Below are positions 29,310 through 37,613 of a stretch of DNA of 64,000 nt, piece by piece. Both the position numbers and the translations under genes were made by a program. A model generated the notes under the pieces. The model was not told the DNA's origin. It saw only the letters and a program-made list of their open reading frames with translations, and did no database searches. Numbering within the stretch: position 1 is the stretch's first letter; each line of letters opens with the position of its first letter. The stretch spans positions 1-64,000 of the forward strand of contig JBCCGI010000040.1 of assembly GCA_039029355.1 (NCBI GenBank), written 5' to 3'. The DNA is from JBCCGI01 sp039029355. GTDB taxonomy: Bacteria; Planctomycetota; UBA1135; GCA-002686595.

Positions 29310-30992
29310 ATGACCCAAGGCCACTTCGCAGCGCGCCTTTCGTCCCTCGTCTCCTTTCCCCTCTCGCTGCGTGTCGGCGCCGCCGCGGCACTCTCCGCGG
29401 CCGCCCTGGCGGGCACGAGCAGCCTCGGCGGTCCCGGCGCCTACTCGGGACAGGGCTTCGTCGTCCCAACCCTCCACCAGAACACCGTACAGGAGGTGCT
29501 CGAGGTCGACCTCGGCGACAACGGGCTGTCGGAGATCGTGACCCTCGACACCTCCGGCGAGCTCATCGTGAACTTCGACGCTCTCTCCACGGGCTGGACC
29601 GGATCGCTGACCGGCTACACCGACATGGCCGTAACGCGCGCCGGCGACCGCGACCGCCTGTGGGCGCTCGGCAGCAACGGGATCGTCGAGATCGTGGGCA
29701 GCTCCTTCACCGCCGATGCCGACCCGCTCGTCGAGCTCCCCACCGGAGTGACGGCGACCAACCCGACCGCCATGCGCTCCTTCGAGGTCGGAGGAGGCAC
29801 GGGCATCGCGACCCACGTCCTGACCGTCATCGACCACAACGGACTGCGCCTGCGCACCTTCGATACGGCCCCCGCGCAGCCGCAGCTGCTGCAGTCGTAC
29901 GACTCGGTCAGCGGCGTCTTCCACGACGCGGTGGCCGTCGACTGGCACGGCCAGAACGAGGTCGCCGTCGCCGCGCACGACGACACGGGGCTGCGCCTGC
30001 TGGAGGCCGACGGCTTCGTGCCGCCGGACGTCCTCTACCCCGCCCAAGTCGCCGGGGCCGCGCTCGAGCTGCTCCCCGGCGGCAACACCCAGTGGGGCCA
30101 TGACCTGGTGCTCTTCAAGCACAGCCCGAGCGGCGGCGGCCCGGCCGGCATGGTCGTGGCCAACGCGGTCCACACCGAGGTCGTGGCCGACCCGACCAAC
30201 TACATCGGCGAGATCAGGACCGGGAACTTCCTCGGCGGAAGCCGGGACGACGTGCTCCTGGTCGACAACGGCGCCCCCTTCGCGCTGCTCATGAAGCAGC
30301 AGTTCACGCGCAACGAGAGCGCCCCGATCCTGTTCTTCGACTACAAGGACACCTTCCTGATCGACTTCAGCAAGGCCATCCCGCGCCCGTCCGAGGGCTC
30401 CGACGGTCCGCCGCCGGTCGTCACGGCCAGCGTGTCCGACTGCGACGGCGACGGCGATGAGGACATCATCGCGGTCGACAGCCTGCAGCAGCTGATCGTG
30501 CTGCCGTCGAACACCGTGCTCGAGGACCTCGTCGTCCGGCCCTGGGTGAACCCGCTGATCGAGCCCACGATCGTGGTCGCTCCGCCGGCCCAGTCGATCC
30601 TCACCTACGCCTCCGACGTCGAGCTGCCGCCGGGAGCGGACCAGCTTGGCGTCGACGTCTGGGAGCAGACCGCGGGCGACCCCGTGCTGGTCGGGGTCGA
30701 GGGCTTCACCCCGTCCGCCGGCTCGTCGATCGCGAACGTGAGCTTCAGCTTCCCGCTCACGGCCAGCACCGGCCAGGTCTTCGCCCTGCGCTTCCGCGCG
30801 CTCGCGGGCGGGCTGGAGCTGCAGAGCTGGGTCGGGTACTGGAGCAACGACGCCGGGACGCTGGCGAGCCTGGCGGCCGAGACGAGCACGGTCTACCCGT
30901 GGAGCACCGGCGACGACGGCGGCGGCATCGCGCGTCGCCCGCGCCTCAGCCCGCCGGTTCCGACGGTGCTGCCGCCGATCATCTACTTCTAG
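29310..30992 (+). CDS. Secreted VCBS-like repeat protein
   Basis: 560 aa from ATG at 29310; the N-terminus (RLSSLVSFPLSLRVGAAAALSAAALAG) is a signal sequence. The body contains propeller-like blades with degenerate Asp loops (VLEVDLGDNGLSEIVTLDTSG; GNFLGGSRDDVLLVDNGAPF; SVSDCDGDGDEDIIAVDSLQ). It ends with a ~130-residue beta domain (GVDVWEQTAGDPVLVGVEGF; QVFALRFRALAGGLELQSWVG). It is divergent from the di-heme gene with a 288-bp promoter region between them. Function unknown; likely surface-exposed. Confidence 0.75.
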   Translation: MTQGHFAARLSSLVSFPLSLRVGAAAALSAAALAGTSSLGGPGAYSGQGFVVPTLHQNTVQEVLEVDLGDNGLSEIVTLDTSGELIVNFDALSTGWTGSLTGYTDMAVTRAGDRDRLWALGSNGIVEIVGSSFTADADPLVELPTGVTATNPTAMRSFEVGGGTGIATHVLTVIDHNGLRLRTFDTAPAQPQLLQSYDSVSGVFHDAVAVDWHGQNEVAVAAHDDTGLRLLEADGFVPPDVLYPAQVAGAALELLPGGNTQWGHDLVLFKHSPSGGGPAGMVVANAVHTEVVADPTNYIGEIRTGNFLGGSRDDVLLVDNGAPFALLMKQQFTRNESAPILFFDYKDTFLIDFSKAIPRPSEGSDGPPPVVTASVSDCDGDGDEDIIAVDSLQQLIVLPSNTVLEDLVVRPWVNPLIEPTIVVAPPAQSILTYASDVELPPGADQLGVDVWEQTAGDPVLVGVEGFTPSAGSSIANVSFSFPLTASTGQVFALRFRALAGGLELQSWVGYWSNDAGTLASLAAETSTVYPWSTGDDGGGIARRPRLSPPVPTVLPPIIYF

Positions 30993-31012
30993 AGTTCGGA
31001 TTCAGAAGTCGC

Positions 31013-31128
31013 CGTCACTCTCCGTTGCCGGTTGGTTCCCGGCAAGGCGCGGCGACCGCCGCGCATCCAGGGCGCTGCGCCGAGGAGGAGCAACGCCGCC
31101 TGGGGCCGACGGGCAACGGAGAGTGACG
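31013..31128. repeat. Long-range 17-bp inverted repeat between convergent genes
   Basis: CGTCACTCTCCGTTGCC at 31013-31029 and its exact complement at 31112-31128 enclose 82 nt, which contain a further hairpin (GCGCGGC/GCCGCGC near 31047-31065). It occupies almost the whole gap between a plus-strand stop (30992) and a minus-strand stop (31160). It could be a bidirectional terminator, a small structured RNA or a mobile-element remnant. Confidence 0.7.
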
Positions 31129-31159
31129 ACGAGCTTCGAGTCAGCACACCCGGGTTTCG

Positions 31160-33751
31160 CTAGCCCGGAGCCTGCTTCCGGCGGCGCCCCAGCAGCTTGA
31201 GGAGCACCAGCCCCACCACGACCGCGAGCGGAGCGCGCAACGGCCCGCTCCGCGGTCGCCTTCGCTCGCGCGCCTCGTCCGGCGGCGCGGCGAGCCGCAC
31301 GCCGCCCGCGCCGAAGAGCTGCGCGAGGTGCGCGTGTACCGGCGGCACGGCCGACGGGTCGGCCGCGAGCGCTGCCGCCGCCTCCCGCCGCGCCGCCCGC
31401 AGCGCGCGCGCCAGGGTCATGCCTTCGGCGAGCGCCGCGTGCGCGGCGCGCGCGAACGCCACGGCGGCGTCGCGCTCCAGGGGCAGCGTCGCGGCGACGA
31501 CCGCGACGCTGCCGCCGGTGAAGAACGAGGAGCGCAGGTGCCCCACCCCGTCGTCGCCGCGGCGCAGTCGCCCGCGCTCGGCGCCACACGCCGAGACGAG
31601 CACGACCGGCGGCCAGGCGAGGCGCTCCAGGTCGGCCGCGCTCCACGCGCCGGCCTGTCCGTCCGCGCCGAGCCACAGGCGCGCCGGCCGCGCCGCCTGC
31701 GAGTCGTAGTCGCCGTGGGCCAGAAGGTGCGCGAGCGAAGCTCCCCCGAGCGCCGCCGCGAGCCCCGCGGAGTCGGTCAGCTCGCGCGCCTCGCCCAGGA
31801 CGCCGACCTCGAGCGCCTCGGGCCCGACGCCCAGCGTGCCCGCGTCCCAACGCTCGCCCGCGAAGGCGACCGGCGGGCCGTTCAGGAGGCGTGCGGCGAC
31901 GTCCGCTTCGGCGGCGCGGCGCGCGAGCCACAGCCCGACCGGCGCCGACGGCCAGTGCGCGACCGCGTGCCGCAGCCCGAGCGCCTCGCCGTCGCCGGGA
32001 GCGGTCAAGGCCTCGAACGGCACGTACCCGAAGGCGTCGAGGCCGATCACGACGAGCTCGTCGAAGCGCCGCGCCCGCGCGTCGAGCGACGGCGGCCAAA
32101 ACGCGCGCGAGGTGGCGTCGAGCGCGAGCGCGAGCCGCTGCGCCTCGACGCCGCCGCGCTCGTCGACGAGCAGCGCCGACGCGATCGCCTCCGCGGCGCG
32201 TCGCGCCAGCCGCAGGAGCTCCTCGGTGCCCGCCGCGAGCGGCTCGGCGACCACCTCGCCGCCTCCGACCGTGAAGGTCCAGGCCGCCACGCGCCCGGGG
32301 AGGTAGAGCACGAGCCCCGCGTCGCGCTCCGCGAGGGCCTGCTGCAGCTCGGCCGCCGTCGGCGGCTCCAGGCCGAGCCGGCGCGCGAGCGTTCCGCACG
32401 CCTGCAGCCGCAGGACGGCGTCGAGGCCGCGCTCCGCGCCTGCGCCGCCCTCGTCGACGAAGCGCTCCAGCGCCACGCACTGGGCGAAGAACGCCTCGAC
32501 CCACGGGCGCGCGAGCAGCGCGACGCCCTCCTCTTCGAGCGGCCAGTCGGCCGCGCGTTCGACGAACGCGGTCAGCGCCGGGCGCACCTCGTCGCGCAGC
32601 AGCGCGCCCGCCGCCTCCGCGTCGATCGCGTCGGCGGGGCCGAGGAGCGCGAGCCGCGCCGCCAGCCCCAGCGCCTGCAGCCGCAGCGGCGCGTGCGCGG
32701 GCGAGTCGCGCAGCGCCGCAAGCGCCGTCTCCAGCTCAACCCGCGCCTCCTCGACGGCGCCGCGGTCGAGGTAGGACGTGGCGAGGAACAGCCGCGCGCG
32801 CACCTCCTCGTCGGAGCGCATGCCAGCCTCGATCACGCGGCCCAGCTCCTCCTCGCCCGACCCCGGCGGCGCCGCGCCGCGGAACGCGCGCTGCACGTCG
32901 ACGATCGCGAGCCGCGCCCGCACCTGCAGCGCGGTCTGCTCGGGGATCCGCTCGGCCCACGCGTCGGACTCGAAGCGCTCGCGCAGGCGGTCCGCCTCCG
33001 GACCGCGGCGCTGGATGGCCGAGTTGAGCTGGTACATCAGACTCGCGCCCCAGGTCGCCGGCCCGTCCTCCTCGCCCAGCGCGCGCGCGAGCTCCTCGCC
33101 GCGCCGGTGGTACTCCTCGGCGACCTCGCGCCGACCCAGCAGGTCGTAGGCCGCGCCGAGCTCGACCGTGAGCAGCGCCGCGAAGGCCTCCAGGTACGCG
33201 CGCGGCGGATTGGCGGGCGACGACGGCTCCGCCTGGAGCGCCGCGACGCGCTCGGCTCCGCGCTCGAGCAACGCCAGCGCGCGCCCGAACTCGAACTCGT
33301 CGCGCAGCAGCGTGCCGAGCTCGAGGTCGAGATAGCTCGCATAGGGGCTCTCGCGGTGGCGCTCGGCCGCCTCCTCCAAGAAGGCGATCGCCGCGGCGCG
33401 CTCCCCCTCGCGATCGAGGCGCGTGCCGTAGGCCTGCGCCGCGAACACCGCGAGCGTCCCGAGCGTCGGGTTCTCGGCGGCGACCGTGGCGCGGTAGAGC
33501 CGGCCGAGCGGCTCGCTCCAGGGCACGCCCGGCGCGAGCTCGCCGTCGGGAGCGGCCAGCTCGCCGGCGGTGATCGCGTCGTACAGCGCGTAGAGCTCGC
33601 CCACCTCGAGCGTGCGCTCGTCGTCGGCCGCGCGCACGAGCTCGGCGCGCGCCCGGCTCGCACCGGCTGCTGCTGCGGCGGCGGAGGCGTCCGGACCCTC
33701 CTGTCCCGACGCGGCTAGCGCGAGGAGAGCGAAGCCGAGGCCGAGCCCCAT
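31160..33751 (-). CDS. CHAT-domain (caspase-like) protease with helical repeats, membrane-anchored
   Basis: 863 aa. ATG at 33751 gives a short signal-like N-terminus (MGLGLGFALLALAASGQ) and overlaps the end of the upstream gene by 37 bp. Residues ~30-480 are TPR-like helical repeats (FLEEAAERHRESPYASYLDLE; LFLATSYLDRGAVEEARVELE). The CHAT domain spans ~490-800 with catalytic H679 (LLAHGDYD) and C722 (VVLVSACGAERG), followed by the family segment SSFFTGGSVAVVAATLPLERD. A C-terminal membrane helix (APLAVVVGLVLLKLLG) ends in basic RRRKQ. With both N-terminal signal and C-tail anchor, the protease domain would face outward. CHAT proteins are caspase-like peptidases of bacterial conflict/cell-death systems. 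Last gene of an ECF sigma operon. Confidence 0.88.
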   Translation of the reverse strand: MGLGLGFALLALAASGQEGPDASAAAAAAGASRARAELVRAADDERTLEVGELYALYDAITAGELAAPDGELAPGVPWSEPLGRLYRATVAAENPTLGTLAVFAAQAYGTRLDREGERAAAIAFLEEAAERHRESPYASYLDLELGTLLRDEFEFGRALALLERGAERVAALQAEPSSPANPPRAYLEAFAALLTVELGAAYDLLGRREVAEEYHRRGEELARALGEEDGPATWGASLMYQLNSAIQRRGPEADRLRERFESDAWAERIPEQTALQVRARLAIVDVQRAFRGAAPPGSGEEELGRVIEAGMRSDEEVRARLFLATSYLDRGAVEEARVELETALAALRDSPAHAPLRLQALGLAARLALLGPADAIDAEAAGALLRDEVRPALTAFVERAADWPLEEEGVALLARPWVEAFFAQCVALERFVDEGGAGAERGLDAVLRLQACGTLARRLGLEPPTAAELQQALAERDAGLVLYLPGRVAAWTFTVGGGEVVAEPLAAGTEELLRLARRAAEAIASALLVDERGGVEAQRLALALDATSRAFWPPSLDARARRFDELVVIGLDAFGYVPFEALTAPGDGEALGLRHAVAHWPSAPVGLWLARRAAEADVAARLLNGPPVAFAGERWDAGTLGVGPEALEVGVLGEARELTDSAGLAAALGGASLAHLLAHGDYDSQAARPARLWLGADGQAGAWSAADLERLAWPPVVLVSACGAERGRLRRGDDGVGHLRSSFFTGGSVAVVAATLPLERDAAVAFARAAHAALAEGMTLARALRAARREAAAALAADPSAVPPVHAHLAQLFGAGGVRLAAPPDEARERRRPRSGPLRAPLAVVVGLVLLKLLGRRRKQAPG

Positions 33752-34404
33752 CGCTGGATCGTCAGTCCGCTGGGGTCGAGCAACCAGACCTCCCACTGGA
33801 TGCTGGGTCCGAGCTGCGCCAGCTCGGCGGCGGTGGGCGTGTAGCGCGGAGCGTCGAGCTCCTCGACGACGAACGCGGGCTCGGGTTCCGAGGCGTTCCA
33901 GACCTTGAGCCGGTAGCGCGGAGCCCCGTCCTCGCAGGCGCTCCACACGAAGGGCGTGTGGGCGTCGACCGCGCCGGACGGGAACAGCGCGGGCCCGGCC
34001 TCGGGCCCGCCGGAGAGCCAGACGCGACCGTCGGGGTCACCGGCGCCGCTCGACCCCGGCTCCTCGCCGGCACCCGCGCCGCGGGCCAGCCAGCCGAGCG
34101 TGAGGCCGATCAGGAGCCCAGCCGCGGCCGCCGGCCACGGGAAGCCGCGGCGGCCGGCGCCCCCGCGCACGAGCGCGCGCGGGCCGTGACTCGACGACGC
34201 CGAGGGGTTCGCGGATGCCGCGGCCGCGGGGGGCGCCGTCGCGAGGCGATACTCACGCTCCTCCTGGGCGAGTCGCTCAAGGGTGCGCTCGGCCAGCTCG
34301 AGGTCGCGCGGGCGCACCTCTTCGGCCGCCTGTTCGACCAGCGCCTCGAGCTCGGCACCCGAGAAATCGTCCGGGGTCGGCTCGTGCTCGCCGCTGCCGA
34401 TCAT
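33715..34404 (-). CDS. Single-pass anti-sigma-like membrane protein
   Basis: 229 aa. Its ATG overlaps the ECF sigma stop (ATGA). Residues 1-55 are acidic and helical (GAELEALVEQAAEEVRPRDLELAERTLERL), a plausible cytoplasmic sigma-binding part. A membrane helix lies at ~89-107 (PWPAAAAGLLIGLTLGWLA). The C-terminal ~120 residues are a predicted extracytoplasmic beta domain (RVWLSGGPEAGPALFPSGAV; RYRLKVWNASEPEPAFVVEEL; SIQWEVWLLDP). No zinc-binding anti-sigma motif is present. Position directly after an ECF sigma gene and before the CHAT gene supports a role as its membrane-bound regulator; this is inference from context. Confidence 0.65.
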   Translation of the reverse strand: MIGSGEHEPTPDDFSGAELEALVEQAAEEVRPRDLELAERTLERLAQEEREYRLATAPPAAAASANPSASSSHGPRALVRGGAGRRGFPWPAAAAGLLIGLTLGWLARGAGAGEEPGSSGAGDPDGRVWLSGGPEAGPALFPSGAVDAHTPFVWSACEDGAPRYRLKVWNASEPEPAFVVEELDAPRYTPTAAELAQLGPSIQWEVWLLDPSGLTIQRWGSASASLSSR

Positions 34405-35003
34405 GAGGCCAGGTCCTCGCGGCCGGGGCCGATCACGGTGCGGAGCCGCTCGAGGCCGCGGTAGTAGTGCGACTTGGCGGTGTTCGGGGAGAGCGACAGG
34501 CGGTCCGCGATGGCGTCGAAGGTCAGCTCCTCGAAGTGCTTCAGGCGGATCACCGTCGAGGCCGGCGGCCCCAGGCGCTCGATGGCGCGCTCGAGGTAGT
34601 CGCGGGTGTCGCTCGGCACCTCGCCGGGCACGGCGCCGGCCACGGCGCCCTCGCTCTGCTCGCGCTGCAGCGAGCGCGCGCGCCGCCTGCGCCAGCGCTG
34701 CACCTCGACGGCGGCGAAGCCGCAGGCCCAGCTCTCGAGGCGCGTCGTGCCGCGGTAGCCCTCGGCCTTGCGCCAGAGCGCGAGGTAGGTCTCCTGGGCG
34801 ATGTCCTCCACGACCGCCTCGGAGACCGGCGTGCCCCCCCGGCGGCAGAAGCGCCGGACGAAGGGCGCGACGCAGGCCACGCGCTGGGCGAAGCGGCGGG
34901 TCGCATCGGGGTCGAGCGCGAGGGCGCGCTGAACCAGGTCGTAGTCGTCGCGGTGGAGCAAAGCCAAGCGGCGGGGCGCGGCGGACGCCCCTCCTAGCTC
35001 CAT
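34401..35003 (-). CDS. ECF RNA polymerase sigma factor upstream of the CHAT gene
   Basis: 200 aa. Region 2: FVRRFCRRGGTPVSEAVVEDIAQETYLALWRKAEGYRG, with the DIAQET core and a WACGFAAVEVQRWRRRR region 2.4-like end. Region 4: LGPPASTVIRLKHFEELTFDAI and SLSPNTAKSHYYRGLERLR, a helix-turn-helix with the typical SxNTxKSHxxRGL pattern. It overlaps the anti-sigma-like gene by four bases and is 72 bp downstream of the cupin/HEAT gene. It probably directs transcription of its own operon; no promoter could be fixed by eye. Confidence 0.9.
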   Translation of the reverse strand: MELGGASAAPRRLALLHRDDYDLVQRALALDPDATRRFAQRVACVAPFVRRFCRRGGTPVSEAVVEDIAQETYLALWRKAEGYRGTTRLESWACGFAAVEVQRWRRRRARSLQREQSEGAVAGAVPGEVPSDTRDYLERAIERLGPPASTVIRLKHFEELTFDAIADRLSLSPNTAKSHYYRGLERLRTVIGPGREDLAS

Positions 35004-35075
35004 TCTATCCGAGCCGGAGCGGCGCTCGGCAGCAAACCGCCGCGAACCGCGCCGCGGCGCCGCACTCCGCGCGCG

Positions 35076-35954
35076 CTAGACCCCGAGCGCCGCCGCGGCG
35101 CGCACCGAGGGGTCGCGGTCGCCGGCGGCGAGCGCCGCGATCTCCGCGCCCCGACCGGGCTCCAGGTGCGCCAGCGAGCGGTAGGCCGCTGCGCGGACGC
35201 GCGGGAACACGTGCGTCGCGGCGATGTCCTCGAGCAGGTTCGCGGTCGCGCCGTCGCCGACGTGCGCCGCGAGCCGCACGATCATCTCGCGGCACGAGCC
35301 CGGGTTCTGGACGCGCCCGGTGATGGTGCCGGCCTCGAGGTCGAACCAGTACTGCTCGCGCGCCGCCACCTCGGGCGAGACGACCATGAAGTTGAGCGAC
35401 ATCGAGAACTCGCTCGGCGGCGACTGGCTGTGGATGTCGCGCGAGGCGCGGTAGAACATCACCTTGCCGGCGGGCAGCGCGGTGGTCTCCAGGTAGCGCA
35501 GGTCGACCCTCTCGCCCACCTCGCCCCGCACGGTGTCCGGGTCGTACTCGTAGATCTTCGTCCCGTACCCGCCCCCGATGTAGCCGACGGTCAGGAACGA
35601 GAAGTTGTGATCGTGCGGGCGCGAGTAGGCGAACAGGCGCGACTGCCAGTCCCACACCTGCCCGGTGTCCGACGGCGGAGCCCACATGTTGGCGCGCACG
35701 AAGAAGCGCTCGCCGCCGCCCAGAGTCAGCGTCTGGGCCGAGTAGGCGTTGGTGGGCTGGAACGAGCGCCAGTCGCGCAGCTCCTGGTTGAACTTCTCGA
35801 CCAGGAAGGTGCGGTTGTTCGCGAGGGCCGCGAGCTTTGGGGCCGACTCGATGACCTGGTCGGTGTCCGACGGATCGACGCGGTGGGTCACGTGCTCGAG
35901 GTACTCCTCGAGGCTGATCGCGTCGCTGGTTTCGGTTTGGATCGTGAGCGCCAT
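35076..35954 (-). CDS. Cupin-like HxH protein with C-terminal HEAT repeats
   Basis: 292 aa from ATG at 35954, two bases after the upstream stop. Residues ~75-215 look like a single-domain beta-barrel with a metal-site pattern: SRPHDHNFSFLTVGYIGGGY (HxH) and later YRASRDIHSQSPP (second His). In cupins such a set binds Fe(II) or another metal. Residues ~245-292 are HEAT-like (NLLEDIAATHVFPRVRAAAY; GAEIAALAAGDRDPSVRAAA). I do not recognise a named family. The HEAT tail resembles that of the adjacent 299-aa protein, so the two may be paralogous or form a complex. It could be an oxygenase acting on a peptide; that is a guess from context. Confidence 0.6.
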   Translation of the reverse strand: MALTIQTETSDAISLEEYLEHVTHRVDPSDTDQVIESAPKLAALANNRTFLVEKFNQELRDWRSFQPTNAYSAQTLTLGGGERFFVRANMWAPPSDTGQVWDWQSRLFAYSRPHDHNFSFLTVGYIGGGYGTKIYEYDPDTVRGEVGERVDLRYLETTALPAGKVMFYRASRDIHSQSPPSEFSMSLNFMVVSPEVAAREQYWFDLEAGTITGRVQNPGSCREMIVRLAAHVGDGATANLLEDIAATHVFPRVRAAAYRSLAHLEPGRGAEIAALAAGDRDPSVRAAAALGV

Positions 35955-35956
35955 GG

Positions 35957-36856
35957 CTATGCGGGGGTGGCGGAGGTGGAGCGGAGGCGGTTCAGGGCGG
36001 ACTCGGCGGCGTTGCGCACGTGCGGGTGGTCGTCGTCGCACAGCTGGGCGAGCGCGCGCAGCCCGGCGCCACGGTCGAGGCGCGCGATCGCCTGGACGGC
36101 GGACCAGCGCACGTAGTGCGCGGGGTGGGTCAGCAGCGGAGACAGCGCCTCCAGCGAGCTGGCGTCGCCCAGCTCGGACAGCATGCGCGCGGTGAACTGC
36201 AGCCGCGACGCCGCCGCCGAGCTGGAGATCGCGCGCACCGGCAGGAGCGTCTCGAGGTCGTACTCCCACTGGATCGGCGAGCTGGTGCGCGAGACCAGGA
36301 ACAGCAGCACGGTCGGCACCTCGGTCGGGAGCGCGCGGAACAGGTCGTAGCCGAGCCGGATGCGCTCGATCGCGCCCGGCGGCACGCTCCGCACGCCGCG
36401 CGGGACCAGGCGCCGGCTGGTGTCGAGCAGCTCGGCCGGGAACGGGTCCGGCTGCAGGAAGCTCTCGAAGCGGAAGTCCGACGCTCCGTCGAGCGGGAGC
36501 GGGCACATCAGCGTGTGCTCGCAACGGCTGTAGAGGCGCTCGGGAGTCTCGGTCGACGGCTCGACGATGCGCAGCGCGAGCGACGCCTTGTCGCCCTGGA
36601 ACACCGCCAGGTCGAGCTCGGTCAACCCGCCGTGCGGGATGTGCCGGCCGTCGCGGTTCATCGCGGTCAGCTCGGCGGTCACGAGCGAGCGCAGGAAGTC
36701 CGAACGAACGAGCTCCCCGAAGGCCTCTTCGACGAGCCAGAAGGACTCCGCGTCCGCGGGGGACACGAGACGGTCGAGCGCGCCCCAGAACCGCTCGAGG
36801 GAGGAGCTGGTTTGAATCCTGGCGGAGGCGCGTTCGGCAAGGGTGGGAGTCGGCAT
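35957..36856 (-). CDS. HEAT-repeat-tailed protein of unknown function
   Basis: 299 aa. The N-terminal ~200 residues are an unrecognised mixed alpha/beta domain (FWGALDRLVSPADAESFWLVE; GGLTELDLAVFQGDKASLAL; CEHTLMCPLPLDGASDFRFE; TEVPTVLLFLVSRTSSPIQW). The last ~80 are HEAT repeats (LEALSPLLTHPAHYVRWSAV; LRALAQLCDDDHPHVRNAAE). It forms a tight pair with the HxH/HEAT protein downstream (2-bp gap) and starts 54 bp after the 100-aa gene. The conserved C-terminal architecture suggests that both proteins bind a common partner, such as the small peptides encoded just upstream. Confidence 0.62.
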   Translation of the reverse strand: MPTPTLAERASARIQTSSSLERFWGALDRLVSPADAESFWLVEEAFGELVRSDFLRSLVTAELTAMNRDGRHIPHGGLTELDLAVFQGDKASLALRIVEPSTETPERLYSRCEHTLMCPLPLDGASDFRFESFLQPDPFPAELLDTSRRLVPRGVRSVPPGAIERIRLGYDLFRALPTEVPTVLLFLVSRTSSPIQWEYDLETLLPVRAISSSAAASRLQFTARMLSELGDASSLEALSPLLTHPAHYVRWSAVQAIARLDRGAGLRALAQLCDDDHPHVRNAAESALNRLRSTSATPA

Positions 36857-36910
36857 GTGGGATCGTCGGGTCGGTGGTTTCGGGAAGCTCGTTCGGACGG
36901 GGTGGCCTGC

Positions 36911-37213
36911 CTACTGGACGACGTGCAGGGTCATCTGGTACTCGGACTGAAGCCAGCCGGCGATCTCGGCGGCGGTCTTTGGGTCGCCGGACTCCTTGGC
37001 CGCGTTCATCGAGGCCATCACGACCTCGGTGCCGGGGCCGTTCGCGAAGCCGATCGGGCGTCCCTTGCCGCACGAGAACTCCTCGAGCGCCTTGAACAGC
37101 GACTCGCGGCTCAGGACGTAGGCGCGGAAGACGCGGTGGATGCCGTCGTCCTGCAGGGCCTCGCGAAGCAGGTCCTGCCAGGCGCACTCCATGAGTTCGT
37201 TCTTGGTCGCCAT
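36911..37213 (-). CDS. 100-aa soluble protein of unknown function
   Basis: A strong ribosome site (AAGGAG 8 nt before ATG 37213) supports this small gene. The sequence is helical at the start (KNELMECAWQDLLREALQDD; HRVFRAYVLSRESLFKALEEF), has a Gly-rich middle (CGKGRPIGFANGPGTEVVMA) and a second helical part ending WLQSEYQMTLHVVQ. No signal peptide or membrane segment. It lies between the 48-aa peptide and the HEAT proteins with short gaps. Its size and position would suit a peptide carrier, leader-like precursor or immunity/adaptor protein, but no family is recognised. Confidence 0.6.
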   Translation of the reverse strand: MATKNELMECAWQDLLREALQDDGIHRVFRAYVLSRESLFKALEEFSCGKGRPIGFANGPGTEVVMASMNAAKESGDPKTAAEIAGWLQSEYQMTLHVVQ

Positions 37214-37262
37214 GGTTCTTTCTCCTTGTGGGTATGCGTTGGAACTGAGAGCGTGCTGGCGC

Positions 37263-37409
37263 CTAGACGCAGCAGATGACGAGCACGACGGTCGCGACGA
37301 TGAGCCCGACGTTGGGCTCGACCACGTCCGTATCGGTCACGGGCGGCGTCACGGGCACCTCGAGGTCCTCGAGATCGAAGCCGCGCGGGCTTTCCGGGGT
37401 GGCTTGCAT
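37263..37409 (-). CDS. 48-aa peptide: acidic N-terminus, hydrophobic Cys-Cys C-terminus
   Basis: ATG at 37409 follows a perfect AAGGAG with 6-nt spacing. Residues 1-32 are soluble and acidic (RGFDLEDLEVPVTPPV, then TDTDVVEPN); residues 33-48 are a compact hydrophobic stretch, NVGLIVATVVLVICCV, ending in two adjacent cysteines. The leader-plus-core layout, with FDLEDLEV resembling recognition motifs of some RiPP leaders, makes a modified-peptide precursor possible. The alternative is a tiny single-pass membrane protein. It is flanked by uncharacterised small genes, downstream of which lie a cupin-like protein, ECF sigma and CHAT protease. Too short for many gene callers. Confidence 0.6.
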   Translation of the reverse strand: MQATPESPRGFDLEDLEVPVTPPVTDTDVVEPNVGLIVATVVLVICCV

Positions 37410-37576
37410 GGGAAGCTCCTTTTGGGTTGTTGAGGTTCTTTCTACGGGTCAGCGCGGGCGCCACAGCGGCGGCCCGGAGCTGGATGTCGCCCCGCAGCGC
37501 GAGCAGACCTCCCCTAGCGACCGCGCTCGTGCGGCTTTCTCGCGGGCCTCTCTTGGAGAAGAGGAGGGAGGGCGGC

Positions 37577-37602
37577 GGCCGGGGTCACCGCCCCGGCCGC
37601 CC
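37577..37602 (-). terminator. Hairpin between the 150-aa gene and the 48-aa peptide gene
   Basis: GGCCGGGG (37577-37584), a 6-nt loop and the exact complement at 37591-37598, just past the stop at 37614. It would reduce read-through into the peptide gene, so the peptide may have its own promoter in 37410-37570. Confidence 0.55.
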
Positions 37603-37613
37603 GGCGGCGCTGG

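Noticed and set aside
31160..33751. CHAT protease as part of a known CRISPR-linked (gRAMP/Craspase) or gasdermin system
   Set aside because: No CRISPR effector, array or gasdermin-like gene is nearby; the neighbours are sigma and anti-sigma-like genes.
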